Shown: positions 8,196 to 16,790, counted from the stretch's first letter. The stretch is DNA of 64,000 bases from Streptomyces sp. ML-6 (GCF_030116705.1 NZ_JAOTIK010000003.1:71039-135038); one strand, 5' to 3'. Notes: generated by a model not told the origin, from the sequence alone. Program-made: numbers and translations.

Positions 8196-8963
8196 CAGCC
8201 GCCCATGTCCTCAGCCACCCCAGCAGCCAAGAGGAACAGCTCAATGATCACAAACACAGACCGCCCGCCATAAACGAGCGATGGCCGCCCTGCGCCAACA
8301 GGAGCGGCCATCTGAAATGCCTCGACTCGCCAGCCCACTACAGCCCGAGTCGTGTCCGGTGAGGTGACCTCGCCGGGGTGATGCCCGTGCACCCATGGGT
8401 CCGCGCAGTCACCTGTACCCAGGATAGGCGTCCCTTCCCACGGGGCGCCACCACCCCTGGGCACCACCAGGTCACATTCGCTGGACATGGCTCCCCTGAC
8501 AGGGGAGAACCACCACCATGCGCCGCCCGCACCACCCCCGCCGGCCTCCGGCCACCTCGTCGGGATCTTTCTTCGACTTCTATGTCACATCTGCCGGTGA
8601 AACCGCACTTGTGGCAGATGTGACGCGCATCTACACCTCCAGCCGCCCCGGCCTGCGCCGTGATTCCGTACGCACGACGGGGACGGCCCGTCGGCATCGG
8701 ACTTGCGGGACTAACCCCCGCGTCGGCCACGGTGCCGCCATGACACCCATTTCTTCGCAGGCCGGGGCATCCGCCCTGATCCGGACGGTCCCGATGAACA
8801 CCGTAGCGGCGTCGGCCGCCGTCCCATGTGGCGGGACGCCATCCGAAGTTTTTGCTCACCGTGCGGGAGAGATCAGGGGTCTCGCCGCTCCCTCGCCTCT
8901 GTCCACAGGCGGTCTGCGCGAGGCTGCTGGGATGATCTCTTCTCTCGTTGTCCGGGTGGGTCG
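8196..8963. other. Noncoding leader upstream of rep
   Basis: 768 bases without a convincing gene; the open frames on both strands have poor third-position bias. It holds a CTCCCCTGACAGGGGAG palindrome near 8491-8507, a 12-bp inverted repeat at 8584-8624 and a TGTCCACAG near 8898. Position and structure suggest regulatory or origin sequence. Confidence 0.5.
8584..8624. repeat. 12-bp inverted repeat upstream of rep
   Basis: GTCACATCTGCC (8584-8595) and GGCAGATGTGAC (8613-8624) are perfect inverted arms around a 17-base loop. It may be a protein-binding site or a hairpin controlling rep. Confidence 0.7.
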
Positions 8964-10313
8964 GTGAGTGCCGTGGCGGCGTCGGCCGCCGTGGTGCCCG
9001 CTCCGGGTTCGTCGTCCGGGTTCGTCGACGGCCGGCTCGTCGACGACCAGGCCGTCGACGAGCCGGTGTCGGTGCTGGTCGTGGGTGAGGGCCAGGAGGT
9101 GTGGCGTACGCGGTCGCGGCGGTGTGAGCCGCGGGCGTGGCTGCGTGCGGTGGTGTGGCTGGTCTCTGCGGGGCTGCATCCGGGGGCCGGGGCGACGACG
9201 GTCGTGGTGGCGCGGGATCTCGCGGACCGGATGGACTACGGGCGCGGGCTGGTGATGTACGGGATGGAGGGCACCGCGCGGCGGTGCGGCGTGTCGGTCG
9301 CGACGGTGAAGCGGCACGTGAAGGTGTTGCGGGAGCTCGGTGCTCTGGCCTGGTGGCGGCACGGGTCGAAGACCAACCTCCGCCTGCCCGGACGGCCGTA
9401 CACGGCGACGGCGACGGTCTACGCGGCGGTGGTCCCGCCGGTGTACGACGAGGCGATGGGGCACCGGCTGGAGGGGTCGGGGTACCGGGCGCGGGTGTGC
9501 GGGGTGACCGGGGCCGGCCGGGAGCGGGCGGTCGCACAGTCCGCTGCCCGCAGCGAGGCGCGCCGGTCGCGGAAGTCCCGTACGGGGCGCCGTGCGGCCG
9601 CACGCCGGGGTGCCGGTGTTCCGGGGGCTGCTCCTGTGGATAACTCGGCTGTGGATAACCGCAGTTCAGCGGGCCGTGAGCCCCATTCTCTTGGTCGTTA
9701 CCCCGACGTACCTGATGTTGATGTTGATGGTGGTAGTAAAGACACCTCGCGCGAGGGCGCGAGCCGCCGAAACGCATGCCCTACCCCTCGAAAGACCAGA
9801 AGCAACAGCGACGGGAGCCGTCGTACGGCCCGTCAGACCCGGCAGGACATCGAGACGGCCCGGCATGTCAGGGCCCTGGTCAACTGGGCCCAGGGCACCA
9901 GGCTGCGAAGGCTGGCGTTCGTGCTGCGGCCGCTGACCGACGCGGGGTGGGACGCCTACCAGATCGCGGCGGAGCTCCACTCCTGGATGCTGACCTGGCG
10001 CCCGGCCCGGCCCGCGGAATACATCCGCGCCCGCCTCGACCAGCAGGCCACCGCCGAGCACCAGGCCCAACAGGCCGACCTGGGCGAGGGCTGGGACGAG
10101 ACCGCCGCCACCGGCCCGCTGCGCGCCTCGCGCCCCGGCCTGGTCCACAACGTGCTGGCCCTCCTCGACGCGGGCCTGACCGCCTTCGCCGAGCGCCAGG
10201 CCGAGCTCGGCTACGACGACCTCCTCCCCCAGATCACCACCAGCCACGGCACCTGGACGGACGCCGACACCGCCGCGGCCGACGTCGCCGCCTTCCTGGG
10301 AGGCACCGCATGA
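8964..10313 (+). CDS. Putative plasmid replication initiator (HTH)
   Basis: 449 residues from GTG 8964, where third-position G/C bias begins. Residues about 85-130 include a helix-turn-helix (GTARRCGVSVATVKRHVKVL), followed by a wing-like segment. A basic linker (about 195-225) leads into a variable region, then a C-terminal helical domain (about 300-440). This layout recalls helix-turn-helix Rep proteins of Streptomyces plasmids. Two DnaA boxes lie inside the coding sequence. The stop overlaps the start of a DciA-type gene (ATGA), supporting a replication function. No nickase or polymerase motif is visible. Confidence 0.6.
   Translation: MSAVAASAAVVPAPGSSSGFVDGRLVDDQAVDEPVSVLVVGEGQEVWRTRSRRCEPRAWLRAVVWLVSAGLHPGAGATTVVVARDLADRMDYGRGLVMYGMEGTARRCGVSVATVKRHVKVLRELGALAWWRHGSKTNLRLPGRPYTATATVYAAVVPPVYDEAMGHRLEGSGYRARVCGVTGAGRERAVAQSAARSEARRSRKSRTGRRAAARRGAGVPGAAPVDNSAVDNRSSAGREPHSLGRYPDVPDVDVDGGSKDTSREGASRRNACPTPRKTRSNSDGSRRTARQTRQDIETARHVRALVNWAQGTRLRRLAFVLRPLTDAGWDAYQIAAELHSWMLTWRPARPAEYIRARLDQQATAEHQAQQADLGEGWDETAATGPLRASRPGLVHNVLALLDAGLTAFAERQAELGYDDLLPQITTSHGTWTDADTAAADVAAFLGGTA
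9635..9658. promoter_or_regulatory. Two DnaA boxes inside rep
   Basis: TGTGGATAA occurs at 9635-9643 and again at 9650-9658, in the same orientation 15 bp apart. Both match the DnaA box TTATCCACA on the opposite strand. They encode a VDNSAVDN repeat in Rep. Just downstream (about 9715-9735) lies a short GATGTT repeat. Together they suggest an origin embedded in rep. Confidence 0.6.
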
Positions 10314-11062
10314 CCACCACCACGACCCCGACCGCGACGACCGGCACCACCACGGCCTCCGGCGTCGACCTGGCCCGCGTCGCACTCCAGAACGCCCTCG
10401 CGGCGGCCAAGACCCGCCCGTCGCAGCCACGGCGCCGCACCGGTGCGGCGGCCTCCCGGCGCGGCAGCGACGGGCGCGACCCGATGGGCCTGGGCGACGC
10501 CATCAAGCGGATGATGACCGAGCGCGGCTGGAACACCGCCGCGGCCGGCGGAAGCGTCCTCGACCAGTGGCCCACCATCGCCCCCACCCTCGTGGGCAAG
10601 GTCGCCGCCGTACGGTTCGACGAGGAGACCCGCACCCTGCACCTGCGCCCCGTCTCACCCGCATACCGCACCCAACTCACCCTCCACCAGGCCCGGTTCA
10701 TCAACCAGATCAACGCCGTCGTCGGCCCCGGCACCGTGCACCACCTGATGCTCCTCGCCCCCGGGGCCGTCGACGCCCCCGGCCCGGGCACGGCCGGGGC
10801 GGCCGTGCCGCACACCCCGACCCCGGCACCCGGCCCAGCCGCGCGGCCCGAGCAGCCCCGGCCCCGGCACCCCGGCTACCTCGCCGCCCTAGACGCCCAC
10901 CGCGCCGCCGGCGGCGCTTCCGAGACCGCGCTCGCGCCCCTCATCCGGGAGGCCGCCGACCGCCAGACCCAAGCCCTTCTCCAGAACCGCGAACCCGAGG
11001 CGGCCTTCACCGAGATCGCCGCCCAGAACCCGTTTCGTATCCCCTGCTGGCGAGTAGCCTGA
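10310..11062 (+). CDS. DciA-type (DUF721) protein, putative helicase loader
   Basis: 250 residues, start overlapping the rep stop as ATGA. Residues about 55-150 match the DUF721/DciA pattern: LGDAIKRMMTERGWN, then WPTIAPTLVGKVAAVRFD, TLHLRPVSPAYRTQL and a closing hydrophobic strand. DciA loads or activates the replicative helicase DnaB in bacteria lacking DnaC. An Ala/Pro-rich linker and a helical tail follow. A plasmid copy coupled to a Rep gene suggests the plasmid brings its own helicase recruiter. Family assignment is fairly sure; activity is inferred. Confidence 0.7.
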   Translation: MTTTTTPTATTGTTTASGVDLARVALQNALAAAKTRPSQPRRRTGAAASRRGSDGRDPMGLGDAIKRMMTERGWNTAAAGGSVLDQWPTIAPTLVGKVAAVRFDEETRTLHLRPVSPAYRTQLTLHQARFINQINAVVGPGTVHHLMLLAPGAVDAPGPGTAGAAVPHTPTPAPGPAARPEQPRPRHPGYLAALDAHRAAGGASETALAPLIREAADRQTQALLQNREPEAAFTEIAAQNPFRIPCWRVA

Positions 11063-11075
11063 GCCCTACGCTGGC

Positions 11076-11390
11076 GTGGTGGTTGAGGGTGCTGGCGGGG
11101 CCGTGCAGAGGGTGTGCGAGGGCTGTGGTGAACGGCTGAGGCCGGCTGCCCGGCCGCACGCGGTGTTCTGCTCGGCGGCGTGTCGTTCCAGGCAGTGGCG
11201 GTTGCGGCGCCGGTTGCGTCGGCGCCTGGCGGCGGTCCGCGGTGAGGGCGACCGGAGGTCGTGTCCGATCTGCGGGTCGGGCTGGATTGCCGGGGTCGAC
11301 CGGAGTGTGCGGGCGGTCTACTGCTCGAAGCGGTGCAAGGTGGCCGCCTGGCGGCTGCGGAAGGAAACGTTCGGGACTCGGTCACAGTGA
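11076..11390 (+). CDS. Duplicated zinc-ribbon protein
   Basis: 104 residues from a GTG, 13 bases after the DciA-type gene. Two related cysteine modules are visible: CEGCGERL...FCSAACRSRQWRLRRR (about residues 14-50) and CPICGSGW...YCSKRCKVAAWRLRKE (about 62-100). Each has CxxC then CSxxC followed by a basic Arg-rich helix, suitable for nucleic-acid binding. The same ribbon ends the nuclease-like protein at 31054-32292. It probably belongs to the replication operon. Confidence 0.6.
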   Translation: MVVEGAGGAVQRVCEGCGERLRPAARPHAVFCSAACRSRQWRLRRRLRRRLAAVRGEGDRRSCPICGSGWIAGVDRSVRAVYCSKRCKVAAWRLRKETFGTRSQ

Positions 11391-11557
11391 CCGTGCGGCG
11401 AACACTTCTGTGAACCCCATACGGTCACGTTCGGTCGTTTTCCGTCTTTTATTGCGATCTTCCTACTTCTGGTCTGACTCTCCGTAAAGGAAGCGGAACC
11501 GGTCCATCTCGGCCCGAAGTGCCGTGCCGGTTAACGCAGTTGGATGGTGAGTGCACC

Positions 11558-12559
11558 ATGCCGGAGGAGAACAGCAACGTCGGAGAAGTGACCTTGTCCC
11601 GCTACGAGCAGATCGTGGCCGAGCTGCGGGACGTGGTCGAACAGCAGACGCGCGGGCAGTTCACGATCGGGGACCGCGCCCTGGAGATCGAGCCGATGCG
11701 GGAGACGGGCGGCGGGGTGCCGACCGATCCGGAGTGGTCGGTGACCGCGACGCTGACGCGGCTGGCCGAGGATATCGGCCTGAAGTTCAGCACGGTGAAG
11801 TCGGCGAGGTGGACGTCCTCGCGATGGCCGGCCGACCGTCGTCAGCCCGGTGTCTCCTTCACCGTTCACCGGACGCTGGCCTTCATCGAGGACGAGGAGG
11901 AGCGGTTCGCCGTCATCCTCACTCCGCCCGAGGGCAAAACCCGGTGGGTGCCGGACGACGCCCGCCGCTACGTGGGCAACCAGGTCGAGACGCCCATCAC
12001 GCCCCAGGAGAAGATCACCGCCATCCACTCCCTGGCCCAGGACGACCAGGTCGCCGCAGCGGTGACCAGCGTGTTCCTGAAACGTCCGGAGGTGACGGCC
12101 TCGGTCACCCCGGTGGACAGGGCCCGGGTGGTGGAGGAGTTCACCCGCGACGAGCACGTCGCCACCACGGCGGCGACGAACCTGCTCCGGCGGCCGGACA
12201 TCGCGTTCAAGGCGATGAGCGACGACCACGCCCGCTTCCAGGTCAACCATGCCCAGAACGAACGCTCCCGACAAGCCCGCGAGCACTTCGAGGACACCAG
12301 CCCGGTCGCCCCGGCGGTCCGCAACATCGACCGGACAGTGGAGTTCCTCGACCTGGTCACCGCCTGCCACGCGTTCGTCGCCGCGGCCGGTCGCACCGTC
12401 CCCGGCCTGCGCGACCGGACCTTGTCCGAGGACGAAGGCGTCATCGTCCACCAGAACGTCGCCAAGGTGAGAGCGACGCTGGACTGGATCGAGACCGCGG
12501 TCGACACCGGCAAGGTCGACATGGACGACGAGCTCGCGGCCATGCTGCGGGGCGAGTAG
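11558..12559 (+). CDS. DUF6192-like plasmid regulatory protein
   Basis: 333 residues. The ATG follows a 166-base spacer. The N-terminal part (about 15-85) is helical with a possible HTH (LTRLAEDIGLKFSTVKSAR). The middle has a repeat-like pattern with TPQEKITAIHSLAQDD and later VEEFTRDEHVATTAATNLLRRP, and the C-terminus is helical. It resembles a family I recall from Streptomyces plasmids (DUF6192, some labelled RacO). The downstream gene starts 2 bases after its stop, so they form an operon. DNA binding is inferred, not demonstrated by a diagnostic motif. Confidence 0.5.
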   Translation: MPEENSNVGEVTLSRYEQIVAELRDVVEQQTRGQFTIGDRALEIEPMRETGGGVPTDPEWSVTATLTRLAEDIGLKFSTVKSARWTSSRWPADRRQPGVSFTVHRTLAFIEDEEERFAVILTPPEGKTRWVPDDARRYVGNQVETPITPQEKITAIHSLAQDDQVAAAVTSVFLKRPEVTASVTPVDRARVVEEFTRDEHVATTAATNLLRRPDIAFKAMSDDHARFQVNHAQNERSRQAREHFEDTSPVAPAVRNIDRTVEFLDLVTACHAFVAAAGRTVPGLRDRTLSEDEGVIVHQNVAKVRATLDWIETAVDTGKVDMDDELAAMLRGE

Positions 12560-12561
12560 TC

Positions 12562-12981
12562 GTGCCCCGCGCCTCCCGGCGCAAGGGAGACGCCGCCAGA
12601 CGGCACGCGGACACCGTCCGCTTCGTCCTCTTCGAGGCCCGCCCAGCCGGGCTGGAGTTCCACCAGCTGGTCAGGGCCAGCGCACTGTCCCCTCACCAGG
12701 TCCGCTCGGGCCTCGCGGCGCTGAAGGACGAGGCCGCATCCAAGGGCTGGCCCCCGCTGATCTGGACCCGCAGCGACGGCTACCAGCTCGGCGCAGAACG
12801 GGCCGCGCTGGAGGCATACGAACGGCAGGTGGTGGGCGAGAAGCTGACCCAGTTCCGCCGGTTCATCACCGGCACCGTCGCCCCGCACGCCGCCGCCCAC
12901 CCGAACGACAAGTGGGTACGGCACATCGTCGCCCAGCTCAACTCCATCGAATCCACCCTCGACCTCGTCGCCTCAGCCTGA
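12562..12981 (+). CDS. Winged-helix regulator-like protein
   Basis: 139 residues from GTG 12562, two bases after the upstream stop. Residues about 15-80 look like a winged helix (ADTVRFVLFEA, LVRASALSPHQVRSGLAALKDE, then a beta wing with WTRSDGYQL). The C-terminal half is a helix pair. It is probably co-expressed with the upstream DUF6192-like protein; such pairs have been labelled RacO/RacP in Streptomyces, from memory and with low certainty. A strong terminator follows. Confidence 0.5.
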   Translation: MPRASRRKGDAARRHADTVRFVLFEARPAGLEFHQLVRASALSPHQVRSGLAALKDEAASKGWPPLIWTRSDGYQLGAERAALEAYERQVVGEKLTQFRRFITGTVAPHAAAHPNDKWVRHIVAQLNSIESTLDLVASA

Positions 12982-12998
12982 CCCAACCCACCCGGCGG

Positions 12999-13023
12999 GG
13001 CCGGACGGCGAAGCCGTCCGGCC
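12999..13023 (+). terminator. Terminator after the two-gene regulatory operon
   Basis: GGCCGGACGGC, a GAA loop, then GCCGTCCGGCC form a perfect 11-bp stem just after the operon. There is no U-tract, as is common in Streptomyces. Confidence 0.6.
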
Positions 13024-13053
13024 CTGCACCCATGCCTGGAGGCACCCGTTGTC

Positions 13054-13881
13054 ATGCGCCGCCGCCGCTATCCCACCGACACCACCGACGCTGAATGGGC
13101 CCTGATCGAACCACTGCTACCCATCCCGGCGTGCGACACCGTCGTCGGAGGGCGCCCAGAGAAGCATCCGAGGCGCGAGATCGTGGACGCGATCCGCTAT
13201 GTCGTGGACACCGGCTGCAAGTGGAGGGCCCTGCCGGCGGACTTCCCGCCTTGGCGGACGGTCTGGGGGTTCATGGCCCGCTGGGCGGCCGCCGGGATCG
13301 TCAACCTGATCCGTGACCACCTGACCTCACGCATCCGCCGTGAGCTGGGCAAAGGGCCGAGAGCTGTCGCCACGGTCATCGACTCCCAGTCAGTGAAGGC
13401 CGCTGAGACCGTCTCCCGGGCGACACGTGGCTATGACGCGGGCAAGAAAATCAACGGCCGCAAACGGCACGTCGTGGTCGACACCCGCGGCCTCCCGCTG
13501 ATGGTGATGGTCACCCCCGCCTCCCTCAGCGACCGCGACGCGGCCAAGGAAATTCTCTTCCGACTTCGCCTCACCCACCCGGAGATCACGATCGTCTGGG
13601 CGGATTCTGCCTACGCGGGCAAGCTCGTGGCCTGGGCGAAAAGGCGTCTCAACCTCACGATCAAGCCGGTCAGCCGCCCGAAGGACACCTCCGGATTCAT
13701 CGTTCTGCCCCGACGCTGGGTCGTTGAAAGGTCGCTGGCCTGGATGATGCACGCCCGTCGCCACGCAAGGGACTACGAACGCCTCGTCCAGCACTCCGAA
13801 ACTCTCATCACCTGGGCAGCGATCACCTTGATGACCAGGCGTCTCACCCGGACGAAACAGCAACAGAACCGGCCATGCTGA
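13054..13881 (+). CDS. IS5-family transposase
   Basis: 275 residues. The N-terminus (about 5-85) has the IS5-type DUF4096-like start (TDAEWALIEPLLP, RPEKHPRREIVDAIRYVV, GCKWRALPADFPPW). The DDE residues appear in IDSQSVK (about 110), WADSAYAGK (about 187) and VVERSLAWM (about 227). Length and motifs are complete, so it may be active. I could see no matching left terminal repeat upstream; the sequence there is the neighbouring operon's terminator, so one end may be lost. Confidence 0.85.
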   Translation: MRRRRYPTDTTDAEWALIEPLLPIPACDTVVGGRPEKHPRREIVDAIRYVVDTGCKWRALPADFPPWRTVWGFMARWAAAGIVNLIRDHLTSRIRRELGKGPRAVATVIDSQSVKAAETVSRATRGYDAGKKINGRKRHVVVDTRGLPLMVMVTPASLSDRDAAKEILFRLRLTHPEITIVWADSAYAGKLVAWAKRRLNLTIKPVSRPKDTSGFIVLPRRWVVERSLAWMMHARRHARDYERLVQHSETLITWAAITLMTRRLTRTKQQQNRPC

Positions 13882-13885
13882 ACAG

Positions 13886-13907
13886 CCCTCTGAGTCTGCT
13901 CAGAGGG
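13886..13907 (+). terminator. Stem-loop after IS5 transposase
   Basis: CCCTCTGAG and CTCAGAGGG form a 9-bp stem with a 4-base loop just past the transposase stop. It could be a terminator or part of the element's right end. Confidence 0.5.
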
Positions 13908-14179
13908 TCTGACGTTGGTGCGGCAGACTTCCCCGGCGGTGTCATCTAGACCAAACGCACGAACCGCATCTCGTGTCCATCCCCGACGGGAGTGACAGCT
14001 CTTCCGGTCGCAATCTCCGCAGCCGAGGCGCCTCCACCGCTGGACTGCAAGGCGGACAGGAATTGAAACCGACTCTTTCCGGCTGGTCCCGCACCAGGGC
14101 AAGCAGTCACACCCTCCTTAAGCGTGCCCGGTTCGCTCAGGATGGTGGCAAATGCCGGTCAAGGAAGGGTGATTGCATC

Positions 14180-14890
14180 ATGGCGGACTGGGTGAAGGTC
14201 GCGGGAAGTCTCTCGGCCATCTCGGCGGGGTCCAGGACGACGGTGTGGGGTGTGAACGCGGCGAGCGCGATCTACCACTACACGAACTACGACGGAAGCC
14301 CCTGGATCAACATCCCGGGAGGCTTGAGTGACATCGGCGCGGCGGCGGACGGCACCGTCTGGGGCGTCAACAGCGGCAACCAGATCTACCGGTACACCGG
14401 AGACCAGAGCACGACGAACTGGGTGGGCATCAACGGCAGCCTGGTCCGCATCGACGCGGGCTCCCGGACCAACGTGTGGGGCGTCGACTCCGCCGGCAGC
14501 ATCTACCGGTACACCAACCACGACGCCAACCCGTGGCTCAAGATCCCCGGCTCACTCAGCGACATCGGCGCTGCGGCGGACGGCACCGTCTGGGGGGTCA
14601 ACAGCAGCAACCGGGTCTACCGGTACACCGGGGACCAAGACCCCTCCGACCCGTGGGCGGACGTCAACGGAAGTCTGAAGCGGATCGCGGTGGGCTCCCG
14701 GACCAACGTGTGGGGCGTCGACCCGGCCGGCAGTATCTACCGGTACACCAACAACGACGCCAGCGGAACCAACCCCTGGATCAAGATTCCCGGCACCGCC
14801 ACCGACATCGCCGCCGGCGCCGACGGCACCGCCTGGCACATCAACAACGCAGGGGACATCTTCCGCTACACCGGCGACCAGCCCAGCTGA
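14180..14890 (+). CDS. Tectonin-type beta-propeller protein
   Basis: 236 residues starting MADWVKVAGSLSAIS, with GGAAGGG upstream. The whole protein is about six repeats of 36-40 residues with the pattern W-x-x-I/V-x-G-S/G-L...DGTVWGVN...YRYTG, typical of tectonin/TECPR propellers. Such proteins bind glycans or phospholipids; fungal tectonins bind methylated sugars and are toxic to nematodes. No signal peptide or membrane span is visible, so export would need another route or the protein acts inside. It stands alone beside an IS element, as accessory cargo. Confidence 0.75.
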   Translation: MADWVKVAGSLSAISAGSRTTVWGVNAASAIYHYTNYDGSPWINIPGGLSDIGAAADGTVWGVNSGNQIYRYTGDQSTTNWVGINGSLVRIDAGSRTNVWGVDSAGSIYRYTNHDANPWLKIPGSLSDIGAAADGTVWGVNSSNRVYRYTGDQDPSDPWADVNGSLKRIAVGSRTNVWGVDPAGSIYRYTNNDASGTNPWIKIPGTATDIAAGADGTAWHINNAGDIFRYTGDQPS

Positions 14891-14904
14891 TCCCCACCAA
14901 GCAC

Positions 14905-14942
14905 TCCCCGCGGCCCTCTGACCGAAATCGGTCGGGGGGCCG
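14905..14942. terminator. Putative terminator after the tectonin gene
   Basis: A GC-rich inverted repeat with CTGACCGAAATCGGTCGG at its core lies 20-50 bases after the stop. It would end transcription of the tectonin gene. Confidence 0.5.
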
Positions 14943-15039
14943 CACACGTCGCACGAGCCACCGGACCGACACCGAGGGCTGTCCGGACCTACGGTTCCGC
15001 GGCCGAAAGATCGAGCTCTGACAGACGGCCCTCGACAAC

Positions 15040-15241
15040 CCGAAGCCGCGAAAGCGCTGGCGCCTGACCGCAAGGATCAGAAACAGGCACCCAGGAAGAA
15101 ATCCTCCAGACCCAGCAGCGCCGCACCGGGCACGACGGCACCCTGGAATCCAGCATCCGGGCCGCCCGTCACCGGGCCCGCACCGAGCGCGGCCAGGCCT
15201 CCATCGCACCGGCCCGGCCCCGGCACACAACCGCGGCGTGA
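15040..15241 (+). pseudogene. Possible remnant of a coding region
   Basis: The plus frame ending TGA at 15239-15241 shows coding bias for about 55 codons (for example TQQRRTGHDGTLESSIRAAR) but has an in-frame TGA upstream and no start. It may be the tail of a gene lost by an earlier rearrangement. Family unknown; the rest of 14,943-15,283 shows nothing. Confidence 0.25.
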
Positions 15242-15283
15242 CCCGGCGCAGACCACGCATGCCGAATCAGGGGCGCGTCTCGT

Positions 15284-15556
15284 TCAGTCGAGGCGGTCGT
15301 ACGCGCCCGGCTCCCAGTCGACGAACAACGTCAGCGCCTTCTCGGTCTCGGTGCGCTCCGGTTCGGTGGCGGTGGCCGGCCACCAATTCTCGACCCGGTG
15401 AGCGTCCACGAGAACACCCCCGCGGTACCCGTCGAAGTCGCCGGGATCTTCCGCGACACCGATGTGGATGGGCGCGTCGTCGGGAAGGTCCTTCAAGGCG
15501 TCGCGGAGTTGCGCGGCGTTCCAGATCTGCGGGGCGTGCTCGAAGATTTCAGTCAT
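15284..15556 (-). CDS. DUF6225-like small protein
   Basis: 90 residues from ATG 15556 (MTEIFEHAPQIW), with GGAG upstream. WNAAQLRDALKDLPDDAPI and the following IHIGVAEDPGD, ending in LFVDWEPG, recall the DUF6225 family of Streptomyces small proteins, as far as I can recall. A role is unknown. The hairpin-bearing repeat A1 lies just upstream. Confidence 0.5.
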   Translation of the reverse strand: MTEIFEHAPQIWNAAQLRDALKDLPDDAPIHIGVAEDPGDFDGYRGGVLVDAHRVENWWPATATEPERTETEKALTLFVDWEPGAYDRLD

Positions 15557-15606
15557 GGGCGCAGACTCCCGGAGCGGGATCTCCTGGCAGGGGAGGCTCA
15601 GCTGTA

Positions 15607-15708
15607 CCCCCGGCCAGAGCACTGGTTCGGGGGCACAGGGGGCCGGGGTGAAAAGCCGATCACCGGTGGGTGGTGAATCAGACCCGGCCGGTAGACACCG
15701 TACGTCAG
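15607..15708. repeat. Repeat A, copy 1
   Basis: About 100 bases similar to 17171-17275. It contains a hairpin (CCCCCGG...GGTTCGGGGG) and GGGTGAAAAGCCGATCACC. It alternates with repeat B in this region. Confidence 0.7.
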
Positions 15709-15836
15709 CCCGCGGCAGGCAGGTCCCACAGGCAGGAGAGCCGGCGGCGGGGCGGGGGCAGCCGGAACGGCGGCCGCGGTTCCGCAGACGGCGCCGCTGG
15801 GCAGGACCGCGTGAGGAGGGGAGGGCTCGAGGTGTC

Positions 15837-15985
15837 AGGGGCGGCGGGCGAGGACGTCGTCACTGCGGGTGTCTCGATCCAGGCGGCGGAACAGCAGCTC
15901 TGCGCGGATGAGCGCGGCGAGGCTGGCGGAGGAGCCGACGGCGGGGCGGTGCAGACATCGGCCAGCGCTCTGCGGCCTGCCTCCC
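15837..15985 (-). CDS. Possible short coding segment
   Basis: The minus frame ending near 15837 reads convincingly for about 45 codons (ASLAALIRAELLFRRLDRD, then TRSDDVLARRP) with high third-position G/C. No ATG or GTG start is seen before an upstream TGA. It is either a gene with a rare start or a truncated remnant. The remainder of 15,557-16,019 has no convincing gene. Confidence 0.25.
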
Positions 15986-16019
15986 CGGACTCAAAATCGA
16001 ACACGCATATCATTCAGGC

Positions 16020-16382
16020 ATGGCTGAAACCCCCTTCCCCGATGATCTCCGCGCTGCTCAGGTCCGTCTGCACGAGGCCACCGCGGAGCTCGCCGCGCTC
16101 GGGCGTACCCTGCCCTGGTCCGTGGAGCCGCACACCGGCTGGCCGGGGAAGGAGCACTCGCACACCGGTGAGGTCACGGGCGGCCGGCCGCCGTCGCCGG
16201 GCTGGACGGACGAGCAGAAAGCCGCCGTCGACGGGCTGCGCCAGGAATGCCTGGCACTGTCGGAGACCGTCAGCACCCACCCGTACTGGGGATCGTTCAC
16301 CGGCGGGGACCTGGTGGACCGGCGGATGAAACTGAAGGCGACCACGCGGTCGGAAGTCGCTCTCCCGGTTGACGTGGCCTGA
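16020..16382 (+). CDS. Hypothetical protein
   Basis: 120 residues starting MAETPFPDDLRAAQVRLHEATAELAALG, an amphipathic helix, followed by a Gly/Pro-rich middle with GWPGKEHSH and GWTDEQKAAVDGLR, and a C-terminal HPYWGSFTGGD segment. No ribosome site is obvious. No family is recognised. It is a small accessory gene among repeats A and B. Confidence 0.5.
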   Translation: MAETPFPDDLRAAQVRLHEATAELAALGRTLPWSVEPHTGWPGKEHSHTGEVTGGRPPSPGWTDEQKAAVDGLRQECLALSETVSTHPYWGSFTGGDLVDRRMKLKATTRSEVALPVDVA

Positions 16383-16476
16383 CCCGACGCTGCCCGTTCT
16401 CAGGACGACCGACGACTGCTCCGTGGCGCCCGCTGACGGCGAGGCTGGCTCTGCCCCCGGGGCGGCGGTTGCCCTG

Positions 16477-16734
16477 TCAGCTCTCCGCCCGCGTTCCTGC
16501 ACCGTGGCCGTAGGTGCGAGAGCCGGGATCCGGTGCCGCAGGGCGGTGGCCGAGCACGCCGCGGGCGCGCATGTCGGCGAGCGAGTCGAGGTCGGGGCGG
16601 TACAGGGCGCCCCCGTTCAGATCCGCGTCGGCCGCCTGGACCCGTGGAGGAACGGGGCCGGGGACAGTGCTGTCCGTCGCGGCGGGGGAGCGGTGTTCGG
16701 CGGGGCCGGGGCCCAGCCGGCGGCGGGTCGTCAT
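16477..16734 (-). CDS. Small hypothetical protein
   Basis: 85 residues from ATG 16734 (MTTRRRLGPGP). It is Pro/Arg-rich at the N-terminus, with DLDSLADMRARGVLGH near the middle. Coding bias is fair. No function can be assigned. Repeat B copy 1 is just upstream. Confidence 0.4.
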   Translation of the reverse strand: MTTRRRLGPGPAEHRSPAATDSTVPGPVPPRVQAADADLNGGALYRPDLDSLADMRARGVLGHRPAAPDPGSRTYGHGAGTRAES

Positions 16735-16790
16735 GCTCCCCGATCGTACGGACCACCGCCGAGGAGACCGTCGCCACGTCCTGCAACCAC

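Noticed and set aside
8518..8967. 149-codon plus frame ending in GTGA overlap with rep
   Set aside because: Third-position bias is weak, the hairpin lies inside it and no domain is visible; the overlap looks accidental.
8338..9777. Long minus frame antisense to rep
   Set aside because: Low-complexity Pro/Arg translation, typical of the shadow of a high-GC gene on the other strand.
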